Of a stretch of DNA of 64,000 nt, positions 1 through 11,552 are shown piece after piece. A model generated the notes under the pieces. It had not been told where the DNA came from. It did not search any database and saw only the letters and a list, made by a program, of their open reading frames with translations. Position 1 is the stretch's first letter. Each line of letters begins with the position of its first letter. The translations under genes and the position numbers were made by a program. Where the stretch lies: positions 39,313,558-39,377,557 of the forward strand of contig CM049310.1 of assembly GCA_026874595.1 (NCBI GenBank). The letters are read 5' to 3'. The stretch comes from Sipunculus nudus. Lineage: Eukaryota; Annelida; Sipuncula; Golfingiida; Sipunculidae.

Positions 1-430
1 AATATTGTAAACTACGATTTGAATATTGTAAACTACGATTTGGAATAAGGTATACAATGATTTGGAATATGGTAAGTTACGATTTGGAATATGGTAAACT
101 ACGATCTGGAATTATCGTAAACTACGATCTTGAATATGGTAAACTACGATCTGGAATATAGTTAACAACGATTTGGAATATTGTAAACTACGATTTGGAA
201 TATTGTAAACTACGTTTTTGAATATGGTAAACTACGATTTGGAATATGGTAAACTACGATCTGGAATATGGTAAACTACGATCTGGAATATGGTAAACTA
301 CAAAGTGCGTTCTTGAATATGGTAACCCACGATCTGGAATATTGTGAACTACGATTTTGAATATGGTAAAGTACGATCTGGAATATGGTTAACTTCGATC
401 TGGAATATGGTAAACAACGTATTACGAATT
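1..430. repeat. 22-bp minisatellite array
   Basis: About 19 tandem copies of a 22-bp unit close to GAATATGGTAAACTACGATC plus TG fill the left edge and probably continue outside the window. Copies vary by point changes (ATTGT for ATGGT, ATTTG for ATCTG) and a few indels. Short open frames across it are products of the periodicity and are not coding. Confidence 0.9.
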
Positions 431-833
431 GAAATATGGCAAACTACTATCGGACACACCAGGATCAGTTACACCAAACTAGCTGCTACACCAAATAGCC
501 TCCGCAAGTGGTCAATATCGTATCACAAGGAATCTTTGCAGAAATCAGGGCCGTCTATACATGGAAACGGGGGGGGGGGGGGGGGGCGGATTGATCATTT
601 AACGGGGAGAAGACGCTATTTTTCGTGTTACCACCAGGTTAGGTCCCTGTAACAATATTTCTAAAAATACAATAAAAAAAGTGTGTATTGTACTAACTTG
701 AATAACCTGGCTGGTGAATGCATAAGAAAATTTAAGTTATATGGCCCATGGGCCTCCTTGTTTTTATGTTACATAATATTCGTGTCGTTACATGTTTAAA
801 CATTATGTGGGTTTGAGGAAATCGGTAACGGTC
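431..833. other. Intergenic, no gene seen
   Basis: It holds an 18-base G run (about 570-587) and, at about 664-745, a segment that recurs in diverged form at about 2445-2520 (shared core TGGCTGGTGAATGCATAA). I see no coding potential. The array before it and the copy A upstream block after it bound this stretch. Confidence 0.5.
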
Positions 834-905
834 AGTGACACGAGCAAACTTTCGTATTCTCGGTCTCAGCCATAATTTCATTTTGGACGCTTGTCTCTTG
901 CAACG

Positions 906-938
<33 letters not shown>

Positions 939-1233
939 CAAAGCGCCTGAGTGAGATTTCGCGCGTCACAGACGCTTACACTAGCGTTCCTGAAAGTTGT
1001 AATTGTATGCTCTTTATCCATCCTTGTTCCTTGTTACTAAGCGATAATTACTACCTGTGTGGTTTCTCGAATATTTGAAAGTATAGGTAACAAACGAGTC
1101 CGCTCAGCTACATATGATATGGTATCTAATTGAGTAAACCAGGCTCTATAAACTGCTCTGAATTCTCTCCTATGCATAATTCACATGTATATATAGTCAT
1201 TTTTTTAATTCAAAGAGTTCTCTCTTCTTTCAG
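834..1233 (+). promoter_or_regulatory. Upstream block of copy A, shared with copy C
   Basis: This segment matches 52640-53011, upstream of copy C, in collinear blocks: TTCTCGGTCTCAG, CGTCACA..GCTTACACT, CATCCTTGTTC, CTAAGCGATAATT, ATTTGAAAGTATAGG and CCAGGCTCTATAAACT. Copy A has a long C run (about 908-932) that copy C lacks. The duplication therefore carried 5' flanking DNA, which probably contains the promoter and 5' untranslated region. Part of it may be an untranslated exon, because the sequence before the ATG (CTCTTCTTTCAG) looks like a splice acceptor. Confidence 0.5.
1147..1152 (+). promoter_or_regulatory. Candidate TATA box of copy A
   Basis: TATAAA in the context GGCTCTATAAACT lies 94 bases before the start codon and is identical in copy C (52916-52921). 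Conservation between duplicates is the only support. If it is the core promoter, transcription would start near 1178 and might not need the upstream splice. Confidence 0.35.
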
Positions 1234-1309
1234 AAGCTTGAAGTCATGCGATCTGAAGATGTTTTGTTGAGGCAATGTGTAATATTTACCTTGTTCGCAA
1301 GTATCAATG
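1234..1309 (+). CDS. Copy A exon with start codon and signal peptide
   Basis: After the acceptor-like TCTTCTTTCAG the exon has 12 untranslated bases, then ATG at 1246 and 64 coding nt encoding MRSEDVLLRQCVIFTLFASI plus N and a split Gly. The hydrophobic core CVIFTLFASI fits a signal peptide. Donor G|GTGAAT leaves phase 1. The same length and phase occur in copies B and C. Confidence 0.6.
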
Positions 1310-1467
1310 GTGAATTGATAGTTCTCAATGTGATCATTGCATGTTTGTTTGTGTGTGTGTGTTTGTGTGTGTGAGAGAGAGACATGTTTCAAGATTGATT
1401 GTAGTACGACTTCTAGATATAACAATATTGTTGAGAGGTGAAGAGGAAATGGAATGCAAATAGAAAG

Positions 1468-1538
<71 letters not shown>

Positions 1539-3439
1539 TCAATCAATCTGTGTAATCAGTCATTTCATGAAATGCCTATACATTTAGCCATTTTGCGTAA
1601 TGCCTGTGGCCATCAGTATTTAGGTGAAATGACTAACATTTTGAGTCATTTCATGAAATGACTGAAAATGATGGGGTATAATTACACAGATTGTCTGACT
1701 GCAGATGATCAGGCAATTTGTGTATAATAGGTAAAACTGTGAGAATTGAGCAGATATTTGTCAGGAAGTTACTTAACCAGCTGGCCAATTGTTTCACAAC
1801 TGAGTTGGGGGATAATAGGATACCATCCACAATAGTCTAGTCATTTTACTTGATTTTAAGCAAAACCCGTAACAACATGCCTCACAAATGATTTCTGTTG
1901 TATTATGGCCAGAACGTTTTGGAGAATAATATATCAACAGTCGCAAAAAGTCCCATTTGGATAAAGTTATTTAATATTATGATTTTAATTGGCAAATAAA
2001 CTATAAGTTTTACTTTACTTATACATGCACATCGTCATATTAAACTTGGTCTTTACCCCTCTGATTGACAACTAATTTGATAGATCTGCTCATTGCGTGT
2101 CCATTGAATCTGACTGAGATATAAAATTAACCAATAATAACGATTTTAAGTCCATGTATATTAAAAGGGTAGGGCTCGACAATATTACTTTCCCTCTTGC
2201 CTGAGGGGTTGGGAATATTGTGATAAACAACTTGCCCCATTGTCTGAAAGATACAGTCCATGGGAATATCACAAACAGGATAAATCATATCGAAATAGTA
2301 GTAAATTATGTTTTTATATCACAATATGTATCGTGAGGAATATAGGCTTATCGGCATCAGAGGATATTTAACATTTAAATGGTGTTCAACCCTATTTAAA
2401 TAAGGAGCAATAAAATATGTGAAACCTTGCTAATTCGCCCCTTAAATAAAAAACTGTGTGTTGTACCAACTTTAACAACTTGGCTGGTGAATGCATAATA
2501 AAATTAAAGTTATATTAAAAGTCTTATAAAATACGTCATTCGTGATACGTCATAATGATCATAATGGTAAGCATAAATTATTACGTCACAATTGTAAAAA
2601 AAATTAAGGCATGTAACTGGGTTTACATCCAATGTTAGCTTATTGAAACAGAGAGTGGTCTTAATCTGTTTATGTATAGCTGTGCGTCATTAGCAAGTCA
2701 CGCAAAATTCGCATCATTATAATCCAAAACAGAACAAAAGCCAAATTCCAAAGAATGCTAGGATTTTCTCACTGCTTGCCGACGTCAGCACAAGCATAGA
2801 ACACAATATCCTGTACGTGAAGACAGATCTCATAAGTAAGGAATGATTATAATAGCTAATTTATAGAATATTTACTACTTATAAATAATTCAAGTACACA
2901 ATTTTGTTAGGCTCTTACTTTTGGCTGTTACCAACAGGGATCGGCATTAACAGAAAAGAAAAACTCCCCTGACGACTAGTAAAGCTAAAAAAGATGTAAT
3001 CCACAAAACGTTATTTATTCAGTGATAAATTAAAAATATGAAGGCCAGCTCGATTAATTGAATGCATCTGTCCTGTCGCATAGCTGAATTAAATAAATAT
3101 TATAGATATATTTAAGGCATCACAACATATACCAATCATGTAAATGGAAATTAACTGGATATGAGTAACTGGTTTGAAATATTGCGTCGCATGCAGCCAA
3201 CAGAATGGTGGACAGACACACTAAGATCTGGCATGTATTATATTTGCAATTGTTTGCTTAATTGAATGTATCCTTTCATATAACTCTTGGGATCATCACC
3301 ATTTTCCCTCTTATTTTAAAATTAAGTTGTTTCAGGACACAAATTATTACACAATGCAAGGTAAATTATATTGTTTAATAGACTTTTAATTCAGTTAATA
3401 AATAAAGCATGTTTTATCACATTTTGTCTTCACTTTCTA

Positions 3440-3507
<68 letters not shown>

Positions 3508-4846
3508 TGTGTGTTATATATATTTCAAGGATGCACCCGCTGTGTTTGCTATACACCATGGTGGTTTCTTTTTTAAATAAAACACCGGCATTTTAATCTA
3601 CACGTAATAAAGCGCTATATACTTTTCGTGCCTGAATTTAATATCTAAATTGAAATATAACTGACTGTGCGATTGAAAAAAGCGATATATGTAAGAAAAA
3701 TTATAAGTATGTGCACTAATAATATGATGTTTGCCGTTGATTTTAGGTCTTCCAAGGGTCTCGACAGGATCCATCAGTCTCAGAGCACCATTAGACAACA
3801 CTCCAGAGGTACTCGGCAGAAACAGAAGCCTCCAGTTCGAACATCTTGGATTTTGTCACAGAGTATACAGGCATAGATATTTAAGAGAAGGTCTCTATAT
3901 GAGCTCTCGAACTACAAATAAAACATGTAATCAACGAAGTCCAACGAGCTGGTTCATTTATACTTCCTTCGTTGACAGAGCGTATAGGTTGGGTATTCAT
4001 TTTACATCTAATAATGCCTTAATATACCTATCGCTTGGACGAGGAGAGAACGGAAGCTATATTCACACATTCATGGCCTTGCCAGGTAGGAAGATATATT
4101 TATACTTTTCTGCTATATGCCTATTTTTATACATCTTCATGATTGTTTTTCTAAAGGCTACTGTATATACTACGGTGTCTCGGTTAAGCACAACAATTCG
4201 CATTTTCATGACAGTCAGACAGAGACATTTAATGTTGTTACCTTAATACAGTTTCAGAAGCCAAGACGGGAAAACGGAGGCTCTTAAAAACGTCAACTGG
4301 TGATGCAAATGGTGAGCCAACATCCCGAGGAATCGTGGGTCTCATTATCAGCGGATTAACCATACTGGCAATCCTTCCATTTCTTCTTCTTCATGTCTGG
4401 AGGTTAGAATTTTATAAGTTTATATGGATGTGTCGATTTTTATATAATTTATACCGGTATACCAAAACTGGTATTATCTGTATGTCAGCTCTATTAAATC
4501 ATTTTTTTATCTAGTAGAACATTTACAGCTCAGGTAAAATATAAAATAAAACAATTAGAGGTAGTCATTTGCACCCTCTGAGCGTTTGAACTTGAACACA
4601 CACATTCAGTTTTTACTCAAATCTCATAGCTTGTTTAAAACTTACAGGCGCCAGATTAGACCATTGGAGGAACCATATTCCGAACTCATGCCAATGCAAG
4701 GGATAGACGGACCAACTGACGTAGATGAGAATGTGGATATAACAGATGATAGCCAATCAACCAGCGGTCAAGCAAACTTGGACCAATCGGCAATCGCTAC
4801 TGATCATATGACTTCCTCTGAGGATCATGAATCTGATTCAAAGTGA
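1246..4846 (+). CDS. Copy A: type I membrane protein of an unrecognised family (4 coding exons)
   Basis: Spliced coding exons 1246-1309, 3747-4085, 4258-4402 and 4648-4846 total 747 nt, giving 248 residues and a stop with no internal stop. Intron phases are 1, 1 and 2, exactly as in copy B. Order: signal peptide (1-21), ectodomain (22-158) with three N-glycosylation sequons (N47, N79, N123) and only two cysteines (C58, C82), membrane span (159-182), and an acidic Ser/Gln-rich tail (183-248) starting RRQIRPLEEPYSEL. It should sit at the cell surface with the tail inside. Function is unknown; a receptor or ligand role is inference. The first donor (GTGAAT) is weak, and intron 1 (2.4 kb) contains a MITE and microsatellites. 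It could be a slightly decayed member, but the intact frame across four exons argues against that. Confidence 0.62.
1470..1535. repeat. (TA)n microsatellite in copy A intron 1
   Basis: A 66-base TA run follows a GT/GA-rich stretch. The homologous TA run of copy C is the insertion site of a Tigger-like element (53297-54224). Confidence 0.9.
1544..1693. mobile_element. 150-bp MITE-like element with perfect 13-bp TIRs
   Basis: CAATCTGTGTAAT at 1544-1556 is exactly inverted at 1681-1693 (ATTACACAGATTG). Inside each end lies CATTTCATGAAATG, itself palindromic. No coding capacity. No clear target duplication, because the left flank is the TA tract. Confidence 0.55.
1694..3443. other. Copy A intron 1, no exon seen
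   Basis: AT-rich sequence within the first intron. Apart from the segment at about 2445-2520 related to 664-745, I see no repeat family or exon here. Confidence 0.4.
3444..3520. repeat. Compound (TA)n(GT)n microsatellite
   Basis: About 30 bases of TA pass directly into about 40 bases of GT, upstream of the copy A ectodomain exon. An apparent ORF across it is a repeat artefact. Confidence 0.85.
3747..4085 (+). CDS. Copy A ectodomain exon (phase 1-1)
   Basis: The acceptor GTTGATTTTAG precedes 339 nt (113 codons), ending at donor G|GTAGGA. Residues 22-134 align with the copy B ectodomain at HLG(F/C).C followed by about 24 residues to a second Cys (TTNKTCNQ against TTDKSCDEQ), and at the exon end (GRGENGSYIHT against GQGRNRGYVHT). 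Most of the copy B cysteines are absent, so the fold must be stabilised differently or has changed. Confidence 0.62.
4258..4402 (+). CDS. Copy A membrane-span exon
   Basis: The acceptor ACAGTTTCAG is followed by a phase-1 start. A short basic juxtamembrane stretch (KTGKRRLLK) leads to a hydrophobic span beginning GIVGLIISGLTILAILPFLL and ending LHVWR. Donor AG|GTTAGA leaves phase 2. This exon is close to copy C (DANG.PTS.GIV.LII.GL.ILAI.PF) and shares LIISG and LH.WR with copy B. Confidence 0.65.
4648..4846 (+). CDS. Copy A cytoplasmic-tail exon
   Basis: The acceptor AAAACTTACAG is followed by 199 nt ending TGA at 4844-4846. The tail has RQIRPLEEPYSEL, then PMQGIDGPTDVD, then DQS and SSEDHESDS acidic runs. 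YSEL fits the YxxPhi sorting-signal pattern. There is no ITIM or ITAM. The exon is strongly similar to the last exon of copy C and moderately to that of copy B. Confidence 0.7.
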
Positions 4847-5009
4847 TGATAATTTGGAGGTGTAAGGCTCTTGTTTGATGATATTCCTACTTATTAACAG
4901 GGATATAAAAGCATCTGTTTACAGAAAAGCATAACTCACAGCCACTGGCCGCAACTGCTTGCCAAAATCAATAAGCACCACGTATGTAGTCGTCATTGTT
5001 TTATACATT
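4847..5009 (+). other. Probable 3' untranslated region of copy A
   Basis: Sequence after the stop aligns with that after copy C (CTTGTTTGATGATAT.CCTACTTA and GAAAAGC.TAA.T.ACAG). I see no canonical AATAAA here, so the 3' end is undetermined. Confidence 0.4.
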
Positions 5010-7230
5010 CCCGAGATATAACTAACTCACTCACTCACTGGACTCTTAGGTACCGGAATGTACTTAACGCCGTCACATTCCCTTTCCACTGCTCTCGGTC
5101 CTGTGCTTTTGTGGTGATGATATTCCATGTCATCTTTAGATCCTTTATGTCCTTGTCCACTCTTCGCTTCCAAGTCTCCTTGGGTCTGCCATGGCTCCTC
5201 TTTCACGTCGGTATCCGGTATACTTATTATTCAGCATATAAAAATTTATACATAATATTCAGCTACTCTGGAAATTGCTCCTTGCTCCATCCAGTATACA
5301 TGAACTATCTATTTGCTCCTTGCTCTAACCTCTGCCACTACTTATCTTGTGCCTGTACTCTGTCTCAGTCCTCATTGCTGATCTTCTTATGCCATCGAAT
5401 GCCTAGTTAACACAGCAGGCCCTAATTTTGAAATGCATCCAGTTTTTTAGTGATCTTGTTTGTCATTTTCTGTTGTACCGATGTTCTTTGCTCTCCAGAT
5501 CTTCTTTAGGATTGCAAATGCGTACATGACTTTCCCCATTCTGGCCTTAACGTCTTTCTTTGCATCCCCATCCTTGGCGACTCTGCTACCAAGATTGTCA
5601 AAAGCCTCTACCTCATCTAGTGGCTCATTTTCAACCTTTATTGTTTCCTAAACCTTGCTGTTAAGCATCACAACATTGCTCTTCTTTTAGAGGGTAGCCC
5701 AACATTATCCACATTGTCTAGGCCTTCAAGAGTTGTTTTTATAGACCATCTAATGCCACTTTTCTTTCCTTTGGTCGTATCTTTCAAAATCATCGCCAGG
5801 ATAAAGAGGACTGTTGACAGCAAGCACCCTTGCTTCACGCCAGTTGTCACCTTAAAACTGTCCAACTTGATGTTTCCACATACTACCCTGCACTGCTGTA
5901 CAACATTTTCACCAGGTTGACTACTTTATGTGGAATACTATGGTACCTCTGAATTTTCCAGAGAGAGTCCTTGTAGATGCTGTCGAATGCTTTTTCAAAA
6001 TATATGAAGTTTACGTAGACTGTGCTGTTCCATTCGACACTTTGTTCCAGGATTTAACGCAACGTGAAGATCTGGTCGGTACATGATTTGATTCTGCAAA
6101 ATATCTTGTGTTATACTGGGAGAAGTGTTATGCCGCACCAGTTGTTACAGTCCGCAAGAACGCCTTTCTTAGGGAGGTTTATTATAAGACCTGTTTCTCA
6201 GTCCTTTTGCATCTCTTCTTTTCCCATATCCTAACTAGCATAGAATGCAGCATGAGAACCTTTGCCTCGCCTTTCGGTTTTATCATTTCTGCACAAATAC
6301 CCTCTTCTTTTGGTGCCCTTCCACTTCCAAGAGCTTTGATTGCTTTTCTCTTTTCTCCTACCAAAATGTTGCCGAACTCTATGTCTAAATTTTCTTCTGC
6401 TTCTGAGTTTTCTTTGTTTCTGTAGGATCTAGTCTGTTTAGTATGGGACTGAAGTACTCCCTCCATTTGTCAAGTTTCTCCTTTTCTCCCTCATGATCTT
6501 TCCTTCTTTGTCCATTCCTGTTGGTACTGGTTCTTGCCGGATAGCCTCTTGGTAATTTTTGTACAAATTCTTCATATCCTTACTCCTCGCTGCTTCTTCG
6601 GCTTTTCTAGTGATAACCTTGATGAAGTTCCCCTCCTTCTAGGCACTATTCTTGACCTTTTTGTCCTTTACTCTGTGTCCTTTATCTAGTCTCTCTTTCA
6701 GACGGGGGGGGGGGTTACTTTACTTTCAAGAGTTTCTTCTTTATCTCCTTCCTTTTGCTGATTTTGCTCAATGTTCCGGGTGATATCCATTTATTTTTGT
6801 CTTTTTCTATAGCCAAGGACTGCTCCCTTCATAGCCTGGTGGAAATCTGCTATTGTGGTGTCCCCGATTGTGTATCTAATACACTGAACCTGTTCCGCAG
6901 CATCACACTGCAAACTCTTACCTTGGATTTAAACCTTTCCGTATCAGACTTCTCAGCCTTATTCTTTCCGATCCTCACACTCCTCAACTTCAAACCAACT
7001 TCTGCCACTACTAAGTTGTGGTTGCTGCCGACATCAGCCTCTCTCTTCACCTGCACATCTCTTAGGGAGCGCCTCCACTTCAAGGTGAGTTTGTTCACCC
7101 GTTTGTATATGAATACACTTCCTTCTATAATGAGCATAACTCCACAAACCGCTCTTTGTGGGTTTTCTCTCTGTCCCTCTGTCTGTCTGTCCATCGTTCA
7201 GGTTTTCGTTTCCGTGCAATAACTTTCCTA
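5010..7230 (-). mobile_element. Decayed non-LTR retrotransposon
   Basis: Read on the minus strand, broken frames give the C-terminal part of an endonuclease (about 7190-6850, with VKREADVGSNHNLVVAEV), then the start of a reverse transcriptase (6466-6182, with AIKALGSGRAPKEEGICAEM and VRIWEKK), then the GVKQGCLLS..LF motif and a degraded LEGLDNVDNVGLPS where the catalytic-Asp box belongs (5865-5668). The 3' end lies near a short TCAC-type tandem repeat at about 5030. Many stops and frameshifts make it a dead copy. The motifs fit non-LTR reverse transcriptases; the exact clade is not settled by eye. Confidence 0.75.
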
Positions 7231-8159
7231 AATTTTATCCGATTCTATTCAAATTCGGGTCAGTGATTGTTCTCATGCTTACCTTGGTTGGGATTGGTTT
7301 GAGAGTGACTGTCTCTCAAGATAATAATAAAATATGACATTTCATTTTTATATGATGAATCAGCACATATAGTTTTACTAATCACCCACAGGTGGCGCTA
7401 GCGGTGGACATAAAATTCTGAATTTTTCGCAGTAACTGCTAGATGCTGCTATTTTTTTTATCGTGGTTAAAACTATTTGTACTTGGTCACCACAGACTTT
7501 AAAAAACATCCTGGACTTGAAGGCGGAAGGGAGGGACATAAATTCCTTGAATTTGCTGGTTTCACATGATTCAATTGTGTCTCAAGTCATGCATTCTGAT
7601 AAGAGCCCGCAAGCCGAGTTAGGATCAAGCCGAGCCGAGTTTTATCACTAGGCGTCGTCGATATTTTATCAAGCCGAAGTGAGCCGATTTTGTGCAGCTC
7701 AGTAGGACGAGATAAAAAATAAAACAAAAAGATAATCTTTAACACTTAAATATTGCCCGAAACAAATGTTCAGGTTTTGTTATTTTTTTTTTGTTTCCTG
7801 TCGCTGAAAGGAAAAATTTGTGATTGTTTAAGTGTGAAAGTGTTGGCTCATGAAACCATCAGGATTAACTATGCTCGATATTTAATCATAAACGTGTTAA
7901 ATGTAAATTGAATGTAATATGTCACCCGTAATACAGATAACTTATTTAAATACAAAGGGTACTTCGTAACTTCGTCAAATGAATAGGCTTTCAGGTCAGT
8001 TTAAGCCCAGCCGATTTGCATGATATATGGAGGGAAACTCATCCAAACCTACTAGATGTAAACACAGACCATATTCCGTATTTTCAAGATTAGACTATTA
8101 TCACTGTGACTTATTTTATCACACACGCAAGAAATAGTCCATGGGCTAGGAGGGGTATT
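7231..8159. other. Intergenic, no gene seen
   Basis: AT-rich. Around 7610-7710 there is a cluster of CCGAG/AGCCGA repeats (AAGCCGAGTTAGGATCAAGC and similar), possibly a small decayed repeat. I found nothing else. Confidence 0.4.
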
Positions 8160-9107
8160 TTACGAGGTCAGACATTCAACAAACGTGCGGAGGGATTTAC
8201 TAATATGCTGATATTTACGAGGTCAGACATTCAACACACGTGCGGAGGGATTTACTAATATGCTTATATTTACGAGGTCAGACATTCAACAATCGTGCGG
8301 AGGGATTACTAATATGCTGATATTTACGAGGTAAGACATTCAACACACGTGCGGAGGGAATTACTGATATGCTGATATTTACGAGGTCAGAAATTCAACA
8401 CACGTGCGGAGGGATTTACTCATATGCTGATATTTACGAGGTCAGACATTCAACACACGTGCGGAGGGATTTACTCATATGCTGATATTTACCAGGTCAC
8501 ACATTCAACACACGTGCGGAGGGATTTACTAATATGCTGATATTTACCAGGTCACACATTCAACACACGTGCGGAGGGATTTACTTATATGCTTATATTT
8601 ACGAGGTCAGACATTCAACACATGTGCGGAGGGATTTACTAATATGCTTATATTTACGAGGTCAGACATTCAACACACGTGCGGAGGGATTTACTAATAT
8701 GCTTTTATTTACGAGGTCAGTCATTCAACAAACGTGCGGAGGGATTTACTAATATGCTGATATTTACGAGGTCAGACATTCAACACACGTGCGGAGGGAT
8801 TTACTAATATGCTTATATTTACGAGGTCAGACATTCAACAAACGTGCGGAGGGATTTACTAATATGCTTATATTTACGAGGTCAGACATTCAACACACGT
8901 GCGGAGGGATTTACTAATATGCTTATATTTACGAGGTCAGACATTCAACACACGTGCGGAGGGATTTACTAATATGCTTATATTTACGAGGTCAGTCATT
9001 CAACAAACATGCGGAGGGATTTACTAATATGCTTATATTTACGAGGTCAGACATTCAACACACGTGCGGAGGGATTTACTCATATGCTGATATTTACGAG
9101 GTCAGAT
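8160..9107. repeat. 55-bp tandem array
   Basis: About 17 head-to-tail copies of a 55-bp unit containing TACGAGGTCAGACATTCAAC, ACACGTGCGGAGGG and ATTTACTAATATGCT. Copies differ by single bases (CACACG or AAACG; CTGAT or CTTAT; one 1-base deletion near 8306), so the array is fairly homogeneous. The open frame over part of it reflects the repeat and not a gene. Confidence 0.92.
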
Positions 9108-10389
9108 TTATGTAAAGTAACAGTGTTATTGTAGATCATGAGGCGTTTTCAGAAAAAAAATATCTTCATATATGGCACTCATCCGTAGTACGGCACAGTA
9201 CGCTGGTCGTAGAATGGTCTAGAATGTCAGAGGACGTCACGAGATGGCGCTAAATTAACACACGCCTTTCCAAACTCACGAAGCTGCCCGTAATATGATT
9301 TACACTACAGCTGCTCATGAGAAAAATCATCTTTAACCTCAAATAATAATGGATACAGAAAAGGCAACACATCCCCACTCCACAACTGGATCCACATACA
9401 TAGAAGTTCATTTTATGATAAAATAATACGTTAAACATCATATGAGGCACCGTAGAAACAGAGCTTATAAGCCAGGCCAATCTAGTTTAGTGTTCAAACA
9501 AAAACGCGAAAAACCTGCTTATCTACCGGACACATCTTTTATTTACCCATATACATCAGTCTGGGGAAAGTCCAAATACGTGCTGTAGGAGTTTTGTGTA
9601 CGCATGCGTCGGTTTTGTGGTTTACCGCATTGATCAGCAAATGACCTTTTTTCGGGTACTAAAAGTTCCATATTTTGTTACATATCTGAGGTTATGGTTG
9701 CCCGTGGTTTTTTTTTATAAGTTGACACAATTTTATCCATAAATTAATTATTATAGTAATTATTTAAAAAAGCAAAGTGCATGCATTTATATTTGTGCAC
9801 AATTTAAGAGATATATTTAAGTTCGATCTCATCGGGCAGCCATAACCACCCCCCCCCCCCCCCCCAACCTTACCCAGCTTTTCATGATTTCAGCACATGG
9901 CCCGAGGCCGAGAGCAAACAATACTTGCGGAGGGACTGTTGGCTGGGTGAGGGTGTAAAAATAGTTGTATCGCGAAAATTGCATATTTTTTAGATGGCTC
10001 AGATAATATTTTATGATACAGTTAACAAATTAAAGGCTGGTTGGACCAAATATTTTCAACTTTCTCGAAATTAAGCACAATCAATACGTGGCTGTATTTG
10101 TTTTTGTTTGTTTTTTTTTCTATATAACATCTGATAAACAACTGAAGTCTGGGCCTCTTTTATGCAATTTTAAAATAAATTCTGAGATTTTGTTGTTTCT
10201 ACCGTCCAAAAAGGCCAAAAAAAAAACACGGCTTTTGTATCTCATTTCCTCACATTCCTGGTCCGAACGCAGTGAAGCCAAAAGTATTGTGCCAAACAAG
10301 CATTTGGACAGCATGACTTTGATTGGTCACAGATTTAAAAAAAATATTTGACTGAGAGCATCGCGTTTGAGATTATGCTATGCATACAT
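9108..10389. other. Intergenic, no gene seen
   Basis: Mostly AT-rich unique-looking DNA with a C run near 9848-9865. Short open frames here have no recognisable content. Confidence 0.4.
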
Positions 10390-11552
10390 AAAACAAGTGT
10401 CCCATGGGTCATGACGCTCAACTGACTAGGAAGACATTTAAAAAGGGATTTTTAATCATCTGAATGCCAAATTTTGTAGGTGGTATCCTCATTCAACTGT
10501 AGATATTAAATTTAAAAATCAACATGAAGAAAAAGTTTCTTGATAATATGTCCAGCCATTCCCATTAAATCTCAATTTGAAGGGCATCCCTAGATGTCAA
10601 GACAGTAGATTCTATTGACTGTTTGGGTGCTTAAAATGGTTTGGGCCAGTAATATAGGTCATCATGACCTAATTTCAGGTTTCCATGAAAATTTCCAAAG
10701 ATATTTTGGCCGGAAGCACGCAAAATATAGGTCACCATATCCTACTTTCAGGTTCCCATGGAGATTGTCCAAACTTCCCTGTATATAATATTGGAACATT
10801 ATAGGGTTAGCTGATACAATTTGTGCCTATCGGATTTTCTGGGTGCCCATAGTTCACAAAAATATAGGTCACCATGACCTAATTTCAGGTTTCCATGCAG
10901 CTTTCTTCAAGAACTGCTTGAATATTATATTAAAAGATTCTAGGCCAAGCGGATACCATTTTTTCCCCGTCTGACTGACTTGGTGCTCAAACCTGTAGTT
11001 CGCAAAATATAGGTCACCAGGGCCTAATTTCAGATTTCCAAAACTGGCCTAGAATCCCGCTGGATTTACAGTTGGAAGTTTCTAGGTCTAATGGTTACGA
11101 TTTGTGCCCTGTTTACAGACAAACTTCTATGAAGGCCCAAAAGAGAAAAATGCGTAAAAATAAAAAAAAAATACAATGACACCACCAGTCTTCAGGAAAT
11201 AGTGAAACGCTAATTGATTAATACATATGGAAAGAATCATGGCAATCGATGCATTAATTATTTAGATACTGGAGCTTTTGTATCAAATTTTTAATTATTC
11301 TTGGGCGTACTAACGATCGCGAGCCCCATTGCTCTGAAGATATTGGTCACAGTGACCTAATTTGAAGTTTCCAATGAAATTTTTTTGGACCTCAATTGGT
11401 TTTCAGTTAGAAGTTTCTAGGTCCAGCGATTAAGATTTATGCCCTGTAAACGGACAGACGAGCGAATAGACGGCACGACGGACAGACAGACGGACGACGA
11501 ACAAAGATTGATCGCTATAGCTCAGATGACTTTCAGTCAGCTGAGCTAAAAA
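10390..11552 (+). repeat. Interspersed repeat with TCAGCTGA end, copy 1
   Basis: It begins ACAAGTGTCCCATGGGTCAT followed by GACGCTCAACTGAC and ends with GATCGCTATAGCTCAGATGA, CTTTCAGTCAGCTGAGCT. Inside, a unit with ATAGGTCACCATGACCTAAT and TTTCAGGTTTCCATG recurs about five times. A GACGGACAGACGGACGACG array precedes the 3' end. The same ends, inverted, delimit 50064-52206. No coding frame. The superfamily is unclear. Confidence 0.7.

Noticed and set aside
1210-1546. Open frames of 70-110 codons with YIYIYI stretches (also near 3400, 20950, 28200, 49100, 58700)
   Set aside because: They are translations of TA microsatellites; TA repeats lack stops in these frames.
4157-4257. Similar stretch before the copy A membrane exon (GYCIYYGVSVKHNNSHFH...)
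   Set aside because: Its frame runs into a stop before the membrane exon, no phase-1 donor closes it, and I could not align its nucleotides with the copy B stretch.
8160-9107. CRISPR-like array
   Set aside because: Units are contiguous 55-bp tandem copies with no unique spacers, in a eukaryotic context.
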